DNA of 64,000 nt from Sipunculus nudus (taxonomy: Eukaryota > Annelida > Sipuncula > Golfingiida > Sipunculidae). The position numbers and the translations under genes were made by a program. Every line of letters starts with the position of its first letter. Position 1 is the stretch's first letter. The stretch lies in NCBI GenBank assembly GCA_026874595.1, contig CM049320.1:17186988-17250987 (forward strand), written 5' to 3'. Below the pieces are notes generated by a model, which searched no databases, was not told where the DNA came from, and was given only the letters and a program-made list of their open reading frames with translations. Shown here piece by piece: positions 52,409 to 64,000 of the stretch.

Positions 52409-52558
52409 CTGGGATAGATAGGACCCATGCCAAAAACTGTGCAGGAATGGTCGTCATTAGTAACACAAAGATAGTACTGTTCACAACTGGTTGTCTTAAT
52501 AAATTTCTCAATCTGGGGGATCCAACAGTATGCTCGGCAAACACGAAATCTTAACCTT
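52409..52558 (-). CDS. Candidate chitin-binding (CBM14-like) exon
   Basis: The frame includes 'CRAYCWIPQIEKF', then 'TTSCEQYYLCVTNDDHSC'. The C-x5-C spacing with a Y-Y pair before the second Cys and x13 before the first resembles peritrophin-type chitin-binding domains, which are often single exons in molluscs. A donor-like 'CCAGG/GTAGGC' follows. No neighbouring exon was found, so it may be an isolated relic or part of a gene whose other exons I cannot see. Boundaries are approximate. Confidence 0.35.
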
Positions 52559-53159
52559 TGTAAAATAGAATAGAAGGTTTCAATGGAGTCAAACACGTCT
52601 GGTTTATTCGGAGTAGCAGTTAAGTTTGACTTCATTTATATCTGTATGTAAGAACCTATGTACGCTTAAAAACCTCGAACTCCTGGCTCCTAGGTATGTA
52701 CGTTAATTCTTATGTGAGTACTGGAGTGGGTCTAACCTTAGTAATTTGTCCTCTGGAAGGAATGTTTGTTTTCTTTTTGAAAATATATTCCTCATATTCA
52801 TATTCATCCTCTCCACAGCACCGTCAGTCTGTGGGTGGTACGGACTACTTCAAACATTGGACGTCCCAGGCAGTTCACAGATATTAAAGGAGCCCAATCA
52901 CCTATACGATTTGTTGCATTGACACCAAAGATAACTTCTTCCCTTTGAAATAAAACTGTACCTGCCAAAATAATGCCCTGCAACCTTAGCTAAATCCTGT
53001 AAACGAGTGTTTAAAACAGTGTAAACGGGAACGATAACATGTGTCAACATAAACAGAGAAAGTGCTTCTTCCTGGCTACAACGTGTCAATCCAGAGATTC
53101 CTTTACTTGCTTTGCAAAAAAAATTGTAATACGTGTTACCGCTGGCTGAAATATCGCGT

Positions 53160-53392
53160 GTTGCGGGTCACAATCGGGCCTCCGGTCAAGAGGCCTTGTT
53201 ATGGGAAATAGATACGTGGACTGTGTTTATGAACATGCAGAACAATAACAATCTGCTAAACAGCTGCATACGAGGTACTGAGACTGTGTGCTGGGATGGT
53301 TTTGCTGGGAAACTAATGTATAAAACAAAAGTGATCTGATAGTGAGAAATAATAGGCATAATATTGATCCTGATTATTTATCTTTAAGATAG
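53160..53392 (+). repeat. Dispersed repeat family 2, copy 2
   Basis: Related to the reverse complement of 27245-27450, with shared 'ggccttgttatgg', 'gtgctgggatggtttt' and 'aataggcataatattg'. Reading frames correspond between the copies over about 50 codons, with an ending like 'KLMYKTKV' versus 'KLFYKAKL'. Confidence 0.6.
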
Positions 53393-53599
53393 TACCCTTG
53401 AGGCTACACACAATCTGTTCAACGAACAATTCTGCTATAGCCTAGGCAGTGGCACAAGAAACAGCGAAATCCTCTGGAAAATGGTCAGTACAAATAGTCA
53501 GTACAAATAAAAATTTAACGGTTCCCCATTCGGTCTGGGGCTAAGGTCTAAACACATGGAGCTGTGTATTCATCTTTGTGAAAGACTATTATAGAAGAA

Positions 53600-55253
53600 C
53601 TGATTTAGATGTTAATGATAGTTACGTTGAGATTTTATTTATAGAGATGAACAATAGGACAAAGACATAACGTAATTGTAGTTGTAATATACAGACCACT
53701 TAACACTGATCTTTATATGTTTTTCACTCATATGACTTGTATATTAAGTACTGTCAAGTTAAAAAATTAGATTGCATGTATATGTGGTGATTTTAATATT
53801 AATCTATTAAATGCTGAGAGTCATAACAAAACAGCTGGATTTATGGAAATCTATATTCTTTTCTTATTTACAATTAATTCAAAAGCCTACACGGGTCTAA
53901 GACTCATTAGCAACTTTGATTGATTATATTTCCTGTTAAAATTATCAGAATTATAACTTCCATCAATAAATATGTGTAACTGATATTACTAATCACTTTC
54001 CTGTATATTGTATTGAACTTGAGAAAAGTGTTGCATATACAACATGTAACAGTAGTGCAAGCTTTCGCAGACTGTACAATGAGAAATCCATGAATAGGAT
54101 TCATGATGAAATGCAGAATATTGACGTGTCTGTGGTAATGGCTGAACAGAACTGCCAGATGGCATATTCAAGTTACCTTGAGATTTTCAGTAATGTCTAC
54201 AATAATTGTTTTCCAATTAAAAAAATAAGAAGAATTATAGAAAGAGAAAATCATTTCTAACATATGGCTTAAGAAATTATATAAAAACTAAAAATTAAGT
54301 AATTAAATATTCAATTACAGTTAAAACACTATATAACAGAATAAATTAATTGGAGTCTGAACATAATTGTACAGTCTTCTTAGAAAGCTCTAAGAGAGAA
54401 ATATGATAGTTTGTTACAAAGTACAAGTAAAATCTAAAAAATATCCTGGTCTATAATGAAGGAACTAATTAAAAAGAAAAAATCCGACTGTACTAATTTA
54501 AAATCTATTATTTATAGTTCAACTACTCCTGATGAAAAATTAATTGCAGATGCATTTAATAATTTTTTATGTAAGTTCCACTTTGGCTCGACAAATATCT
54601 GGACCATTCATTTGTGGATCCAATAAATTATTTTTCCGAAAATGTAACAAATTTATATTTCTCAAGTCGGTTGATAATTTAGAAATTCAATATATTATTG
54701 CTTGTTTGAAAGAGAGTAGTGCTGGCTAGTATGACATTTCAACTAAAGTTGTTTAAAGGAGCATGTATTTATTTGTGGAGATACTGACATGATTTTAATT
54801 AGTTACTTTAGCAAGGGATATATCCGGATCAGTTTAAACTGTTAAATTGGTTCTATCATTCAACAGTGGTGATAATATGTCATTTAATAATAACAGACCT
54901 GTGTCAATTTTACCATTATTCTCTTAAGTACTAGAAAAATGGAGAAACATGGAACGATATTTTATTTGTTTTAATTGACAAAATCATTAAACATCTAGAG
55001 ATGGATATAGTACTTGATGTATTTCTTGATTTGAATGAAGCCTTTGATACATTAAATCATGCAATATTATTTTACAAACTACATAAATATGGACTGAGGG
55101 GTACTGCCCACAGATGGTTTATGAGTTATCTACCAAAATCGCAATCAATATATCTCTTACAATTATATCTAATCAAGTTGTGACACTTTCTAATGTGAAG
55201 TTCCACATGGCTCAGATTTTGGCCTATTTCATTCTTGTTAAACATTAGCGCAA
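53600..55253 (+). mobile_element. Degenerate LINE (non-LTR retrotransposon), 3'-truncated
   Basis: In order on the plus strand: an endonuclease C-terminal motif ('VIVVVIYRPLNTDLY', 'CGDFNINLLNAESHNKT', about 53660-53840), a linker ('SVDNLEIQYIIACLKESSAG', 54664-54729), a 'RPVSILPLFS'-like block near 54900, then the reverse transcriptase 'FLDLNEAFDTLNHAILFYKL' and 'GLRGTAHRWFMSYL' (55025-55135), then 'VPHGSDFG' (about 55200). Stops and frameshifts are frequent. The catalytic YADD block and 3' end are missing; the element stops where the Ty3 fragment starts. Confidence 0.8.
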
Positions 55254-56680
55254 TGTTTAATGTTTCTCATGTTCTCTGGCGTACCCAATAACCTGCCCCT
55301 TTTGTAAAAGTACAGCACCGAATCCCTGATCAGACCCATCCGTTCCAAGAGTGAAATCAATCGAAAGGTCTGGGTTCTGGAGCACCGAGACACTCACTAA
55401 GGCGTTTTTCAGTGAGCAGAAAGCGGTTTCACATTCAGACGTCCACACAAAATCTGCACACTCTGCTGTATGACTATAATTATATACGATACACAACCGA
55501 TGACCTGCGAAATGGCACTAAGCTGGGTTCAACTTTAGGTTAGCTGCCCTGAAACGGCAAATATCTTGCGTAACCAAACTACATGTTCTGAAAATGTGCG
55601 GGAGATGGCCAGGACATCATCGTGATATATGAGGCAGGTGCGCCACTGTACTCCACTCAGCAACATCGACATCAGGCGTTGGAAACTTCCGGCTGCCGAT
55701 GATAAACCAAATGGAAGGACATTTAATTCGAATAAAGTGAAAGGCGTCGTAAACGCAGTTTTCTCGCAGTATTCTGGTCTGACCTCAATCTGCCAATAAT
55801 CGGAGCGAACATCTAAGGTACTGTAATACTGTGTATAGTACATTTCCTGAAATCGACAAAAAAGCGGTCCTCATCGGACTTCTTACTTATTGCGACTCCT
55901 TGGCGATGCCCGTGGACTATTTGACGGGCTAATGATATCAGTGATCAACATCTGGTCGTCTTTTCATTGAGTCTCCCTGTGCATTCGGCACACGGTAGGA
56001 GCGCTGACAAATTGGTTATGATATGTCTGTGTCTATGATATGTTGCACATTATTAGTCCTGCCAAGCTCGTCAAATGAAGCTGCACATATATAATCGTAC
56101 TCACTCAATAACAGTTCCAGTATTTCACTTTTTTTCTCAGCTAAGGTAATGTCATTGGTTCTAGAACATAGCCTGAGACCATACACAATGGTGTCATAAA
56201 AATAAACAGCATTATGCCTGTCCTCTCTGTGCATAACATTCTGAGTGCCACCCTTCGCATTAACTACAACATCGCTACCCTGGTTGGTTTAATATCTGAT
56301 ACTAATGCCAGCTCATAGAGTAGCGATATACGTTAACAGGTGCCTTCTGAAAAATAGGTAACCCTGACTGGCACACAAAGTTCCCCATTATGTAGTTGTA
56401 CATACTTCAACACTCTACCGGCATGTAAGTTGTTTCTGTAAACTGATTTACAGGGTATAAACACATTCTTGTTTATTTTTGTGAAACTGGTTTAATCATT
56501 TTCTAGATACAGCTTGCAAACCAGTATCACCTCGGATATACCAGGAATTGTCACACTTTCAGCAGCCCTGACCGAGTATAGATTTGGTGTGTCGTTGCCA
56601 GTAACACACTTGCTTGAAATATTTGTAGCATTTGAAATTATGTAGCACAAAAACATATTGCACGGATCATTCACTCAATC
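55254..56680 (-). mobile_element. Degenerate Ty3-type LTR retrotransposon fragment
   Basis: Minus-strand order: a protease-end motif ('SVRAAESVTIPGISEVIL', about 56530-56600), a linker ('FDELGRTNNVQHIIDTDIS', 56016-56080), the reverse transcriptase ('STLDVRSDYWQIEV', 'NVLPFGLSSAAGSFQRLM', 'CLIYHDDVLAIS' with the Y-x-D-D core, 55535-55843), then RNase H start ('DFTLGTDGSDQGFGAVLLQK', 55280-55350). The RT thumb and connection are deleted after 'LKLNPA*CHF' (55500), and several frameshifts are present. No LTR was recognised. Confidence 0.8.
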
Positions 56681-56849
56681 AACACTCGAAAACAACCAAT
56701 GCCTCAAAACTCCCGCCATCCTGGATGAGCGACAATGCCAGAACATTTATTCATGAAACATATAAAAGCCCCTATGGCCAAAGTTTATGTGTCTTTTTAT
56801 TGTCTGTTTATTGCCGGCCATAAATGCACTTTTTTGCCTTACACCAGGT

Positions 56850-57265
56850 AGGAGACTACGTGTAAGGGGAACTCAACCAGGGAAGCTAAAACAGGGCGGG
56901 TTATTGTACGTGACCGTAGGGACATATTACGTGGAATGCATTCTCTGTCTTAAATCATAAGAGAGAGGACTGATATATTCTGTCAGTTATTGCTTTCATG
57001 ATAATGGGTTCGTTTCAGAGTCCTATGACCTCTGGCTTTGCAAGCTGATATTTCCAGTTTGACTTTGATTATAACGGCAAACTCTCGGGTTCAGTCAATT
57101 GTGAGAAAGTGGATATATACATAGAAAATTGATCATGGCTGTACCAGTCAAAATATCTGATGTCAACCTTCGCGTAGTTTTGTTCAAGCCGGCCTTTTTA
57201 TACTAAAATCTTATTATATACATCTGTACAAAAGATACGATCGGATGCAAAAGTTTGTTTATTTT
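56850..57265. repeat. Duplicated downstream block, partner of 33320-33760
   Basis: A conserved stretch downstream of both fucose synthase copies. In copy A a plus-strand frame reads 'MAEILIGIALMLTGSILGSF' and, after a stop, 'YDFDYNGKLSCTVNGEKV'; copy B retains 'FDFDYNGKLSGSVNCEKV'. This could be a relic of coding sequence, but I do not recognise the protein and both copies have stops. Confidence 0.55.
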
Positions 57266-57479
57266 TACCTAAAAATTCATAATGAAATCACATGCAGCAG
57301 ACATGCATGCGCATATTCATATTCAAGTAGCTTTACACCACACTGATTCCAAAAATCTGGATGAAAGAAACTATTTCATTTAAGAATATTTTGGGAAACC
57401 ATTGTTTTAAGTTGAACAGTAATGTCGGTTACGCGTTGTATAATTATAAATACGAATTAAAGCCATTGAGCAACCATGA

Positions 57480-58401
57480 GCGACTTATGACGGTATACTT
57501 ATCACGCAATACTTGTCAAAAGATACTTGTCACGAGGTACTTGTTAAGGGGTACGTATCACGAGATACTTATCATGAGATTCTTGTCACGAGATAGATAT
57601 CATGATTTTTTATCACTAGATACATATCATGAAATACTTATCACAAGATACTCATCACGAGATAATTAACCTGAGATTCTTATCACTAGATAATAATCAT
57701 GAAATACTTATCACGGGATACTTATCAGGAGATACATATCGTGATATTCTTATCACGAATGACGCATAAAAAAATTTATCACTAGATACATATCATGAAA
57801 TACTTATCACGATATACTTATCACGAGATACCTATCACGAGATAATTTTCCTGAGATTCGAATCACTAGATACTTATCATGAAATACTTATCATGAAATA
57901 CTTATCACGGGATACTCATCAGGAGATACTTATCATGAGATTCTTATCACGAGTAATTTATCAAGAAATACTTATCACTAGATACTTATCGTGAAATACC
58001 TATCAAAGGTTAATTATCTCGGGTATTCGTAATGAAATATTTATTATGAGATTCCTATCCCTAGATACTTATCAAGAAATATTCATCACTTTATACTTTT
58101 TATGAAATACCTTTCAAGAAATACTTATCATGAGATGCTTATCACGAAATACTTATCATGAAATACTTATCACGAGACACTTATCATGAGATTCTTAGAC
58201 CTAATTATTTATCATGAAATACTTATCACAAGATAACTATCACGGGATACTTATCAAGAGACACTTATCATGAGGACCTTGTTATGAAATACTTATCATG
58301 AGATTTTTATCATAAGATGCTTATCAAGAAATACTTATCATGAAATAGTTATCATGAGATACTTATCACGAGATAATTATCTTGAGATACTTAATGACAA
58401 A
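57480..58401 (+). repeat. 14-bp tandem array (TACTTATCACGAGA type)
   Basis: About 65 units of 14 bp, mostly 'tacttatcacgaga' and 'tacttatcatgaaa'. It occupies the same place relative to fucose synthase as the 33968-34565 array and shares its flanks ('aatacgaa-taaagcca' left), but the prevailing unit differs (TTATCA versus TTGTCA) and it is more degenerate and about 1.5 times longer. Confidence 0.92.
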
Positions 58402-58595
58402 GGCAGTTTGTAACTTTTTTGGAAAACTGAATCTATAACAGCAAAGGTCTTAACTGTTTAACCTTGGCAAAATCAAGTTATCGTAAACAATCTCGATTTA
58501 GCTACACCCTACATATACCCTTTTTTTTAAAGGCGACCAATTGAAGTAAAAACAATGTTAAAGAAGAGACCAAACTTTAATTCTTTCACAGATGT

Positions 58596-58994
58596 GTAAC
58601 GGATGAAAATAGAGGCCATGCCCGATGGTGGATTCGAACCCGTTACCTGTATCTACGAGTCAGACGTTTAATCACTTCGCTAACAAATCTAGCTTCACCC
58701 CAATGGCCAGCAGGAATGCATTTGTGTGTCCGGTTACATTCAACCCTTTTCGAGGACGCTCTGCCCCTGAAGGTGAGAATCTAGCCGGGGGTCACAATCG
58801 TGAACTGGATGGGGCATCATGCCTCGACATTGACTCCCCGGATCCCACTTCTGCCACCTTTGCAGCGGGTGAAAATAGTAACGAAGCCCGAAGGTGGATT
58901 CAAACCCGTAAACACAGGTCAGATGTTCTACCGCTTTGCTAATGAAGCAAGCGTTACTAGCAAGGCCAGTAGGAACGCTTTTGTTGGCCTGGTT
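58596..58994 (-). mobile_element. tRNA-derived SINE-like insertion, two tandem units
   Basis: The insertion is flanked by 'acagatgt' (58588-58595 and 58995-59002). The matching site in copy A (34788-34798, 'acagatgtaac') has a single copy and no insert. On the minus strand each of two units about 265 bp apart has pol III promoter-like boxes: 'ttagcaaagcggtagaac' with 'ggtttgaatcc' in one (58896-58945), 'ttagcgaagtgattaaac' with 'ggttcgaatcc' in the other (58630-58685). The terminal GTAAC/GTTAC words also leave room for a TIR element carrying tRNA-like sequence. Confidence 0.7.
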
Positions 58995-60089
58995 ACAGAT
59001 GTAACATTTAAATTTAAGGACCACTTGACGTGAAGCCAAATAGACTTTTTACGCCAGCGATACCTTTAGGTTTTGTGCACTGATAGAGAAAAACATATTT
59101 GTTCGTATTTGAAAAATGTGTAAGATCTACACTATCTTCAAGGTGGTCTCCTTATTGATCATTTTACCTTGATTTGAGAAACTCTGATTTGCAACTTTTG
59201 TGACGAAAATCCACCAGACGATATTGCGGGAAGTGCGCAAACCTGTGGAAATATCTATTTACTAAATAAACACCTTGTCTTTTGTAAATAAAAAAATAGA
59301 AGATATTCAAAAAAGGTCAATATGAATATCGAAAATGTAGTTTTTATAACTAGAGCCCCTTTACTCAGCAAAGGAGATCGATGGGTGGCCATTCGGGTGA
59401 TCAAATATTTGACTGGCGTGAGGTTTCTATTTTACAAGAAAATCAAACTCCGATAAAGAAAAACACAGAAAACTGATGACCAACTGCTGTTCAGACAATT
59501 TCCACGTTCCTGATTTAATGTTTATACTGTTTTAATGTTAACATTCCCATGGGCATGTTTTTTTTTATCTCATTGCGAGTTGTTAGCAACTCAAGGGTAT
59601 ATGGGCAACAGCACTATATAACCAGTTTGAGCACGTTGAATATCCTTTCAGTAGGTTAGTGGTATTTGGAAGAAAGACAGAGGTCAGTTTTTCGACCATC
59701 CAGTGAGGTTTCAATACAGACTGAACATTTAAACTTTTATATGAGAAGCCATGTATTTTACAAAGTTTCTTGTTTATTCCATTTGTGATACATACAAGCA
59801 ACACTGCATATTCTTTCAGATCATTTTGGTCTGAATCGTAGATTACTGTTGTCTATCGAAAAATGAAGCACCAGTTTAAGAGTTTCTTCAAACTCAATTT
59901 GTCAACATTGAGAAGAAATGTTTAATCATCTGTTAACTTAAATTTATATTTTAAAGTTCAAATAAATGTGAATTTATAAACCTCCACCTTTCTGAAAAGG
60001 CAAACAAGTCTACAAACGAGGTTACTTTGAAAATCTCAAAAAAGAAAACCGTTTTGTTAGCGATAGGCGATGTTTCTTCCTTGCACCTA

Positions 60090-62581
<2,492 letters not shown>

Positions 62582-62929
62582 TCAATAGAAAGTATTGTGT
62601 TGTCGCAATGTGCGATATGCAACAGAGGTATGTTACAGAAATGATAAAGGACCCCGCTATGCAAAGTAATTGAAGCTCCTGACGCTTCTGGAATCAATGA
62701 ACAAGTGTGTAGTAAAACAGGTGACCGATTGGTCATGACGATCAGCAAACTAGGTAGACATTCACATAAAGGAATTTTATCATCTAAGTGGCCAAGGTTA
62801 TAGGTGGTATCCCATTTCAACTGAAGCATTTAAAGTCCTTCAAAATCAACAAGAAGGAAAAGTTTCATGATTATATGTCCAACCATTCCCATGACACCTG
62901 AGCCTTTTTGTATGCAGTCAGCCGAGCTA

Positions 62930-63850
62930 AAAATGACCATACATACTTCTAAAGGACGTCCCTGGATGTCAAGACAGAAGATTCAACAGTATTGTGCCGT
63001 GCCTGACTCTGGTTGTTTAAAATGTTTTGACAGGTGATATAGGTCACCATGAACTAATGTCAGGTTTTCATGAGAATGACTAAGACTTCCCGGTCTATGA
63101 CATTGGAACTTTCTAATGGTAGCAAAAAAAATTGTGCAAATCTGATTTTCAGGGTCCTAAAAATCATGTTTTGGCCCATAGTTAACAAAATATAGGTCAC
63201 CATTTCCCAAATTTCAGATTATCATGCAGAATTGGGCAGGACATGCCTGAATGTCATGTTAGAAGATTCAAGGCAAATTAAATACACTTTGTGACCTGTC
63301 TGAGACTCTCTGGGTGCTCAAAATCATGATTTGTCTCATGGTTTACAAAACAGAGATCACCATGACCTAATTTGAGGTGTCCAAGGAGATTGGCCTAGGA
63401 CCTCCTTGGCTGTACAGATAGCAGATCGTAAGTTTACCGGTCACGGTTTGTACCCTGTCAACGGTCGGATTATACAGATTATGGAGCTTTTGTATCAAAT
63501 GTTTAATTATTCCTGGGGGTGGGTGGGTAATTTTGAGCCGCTATTATTTGATGGATATAGGTCACATTGACCTAATGTCAGATTCCAAGGAGAATTTTTA
63601 TGAACCTCTAGCGGATAGAATTTGTGCCTCATCTGATTGAACGGGTGTTTTATATCATGTTTTCAGCTTGCAGTTCCAAGATATAGGTCACCATGACCTT
63701 ATTTCTGGTTTCCAAGGAGAATGGCGTAGGACTTCCCTGGATGTACAGTTAGAAGTTTCAAGGTCAAACGGTTACGATTTGTGCCCTGTTAACGGACGGA
63801 CTGCTTCACATGAAGGTCTCGAAAAGAGAATTAAAATACAGGTGACGCCA
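62930..63850 (+). repeat. Degenerate tandem repeat, irregular 130-200 bp period
   Basis: Units share 'gatataggtcaccatgacc', 'taatgtcaggtttccaagga', 'cttccctggatgtacag' and 'gtttgtgccctgt'. The 'ataggtcacc' word falls near 63036, 63191, 63352, 63554 and 63681. It lies where intron 5 of GFUS copy B should be. Confidence 0.8.
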
Positions 63851-64000
63851 CCAGTCTTCAGGAAATGATGAAATACTATTTGATTAATATGTAGTGAAAG
63901 AATCATGGCAATCAATGCCGAATCAAACCCACCACATAAAAAACCCTTACAGGAAACCTCCCAATCATAGTGCACCACTAAAAGGACAAAAGCCACCCTC

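Overview
The window looks like nuclear DNA of an invertebrate animal. It is AT-rich and intron-dominated, with small exons bounded by GT-AG sites, many (AT)n, (GA)n and poly-G tracts, a LINE, a Ty3-type element and several terminal-inverted-repeat (TIR) elements. The repeat content and a lineage-expanded CXC-domain protein family suggest a mollusc or another marine lophotrochozoan; that assignment is inference.

Layout. (1) 2.1-29.5 kb, minus strand: the first six coding exons of a receptor gene. They join in phase into about 262 residues: a signal peptide, then an amino-terminal (ANF/PBP1-type) ligand-binding domain most like an ionotropic glutamate receptor. The gene continues past the left edge. 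Introns 1 and 2 are 13.7 and 10.1 kb and hold most of the repeats in that part. (2) 29.5-33 kb: intergenic, with a tRNA-like sequence and a 123-bp tandem duplication. (3) 35.8-44.35 kb, minus strand: a nine-exon GDP-L-fucose synthase gene (copy A). It has lost the catalytic tyrosine and carries a one-base frameshift, so it is probably a decaying paralogue. (4) 44.85-50.2 kb, minus strand: broken remains of a repetitive gene family (zinc-binding-like N-terminus, a region with a CDTT motif, C-terminal cysteine-rich CXC motif), split by a 1.96-kb TIR element. (5) 52.4-56.7 kb: a possible chitin-binding exon, then a truncated LINE (plus strand) abutting a truncated Ty3 element (minus strand). (6) 56.85-62.7 kb: a diverged second copy of the 33.3-39.85 kb block. 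It includes the last four exons of a second, apparently intact fucose synthase gene (copy B), whose 5' exons should lie to the right of the window. (7) 62.9-63.9 kb: a degenerate tandem repeat.

The two fucose synthase copies, their matching downstream 14-bp repeat arrays and shared downstream sequence show one segmental duplication, later modified by insertions in both copies. The remaining intergenic and intronic DNA shows dispersed and tandem repeats but no other gene that I can support.
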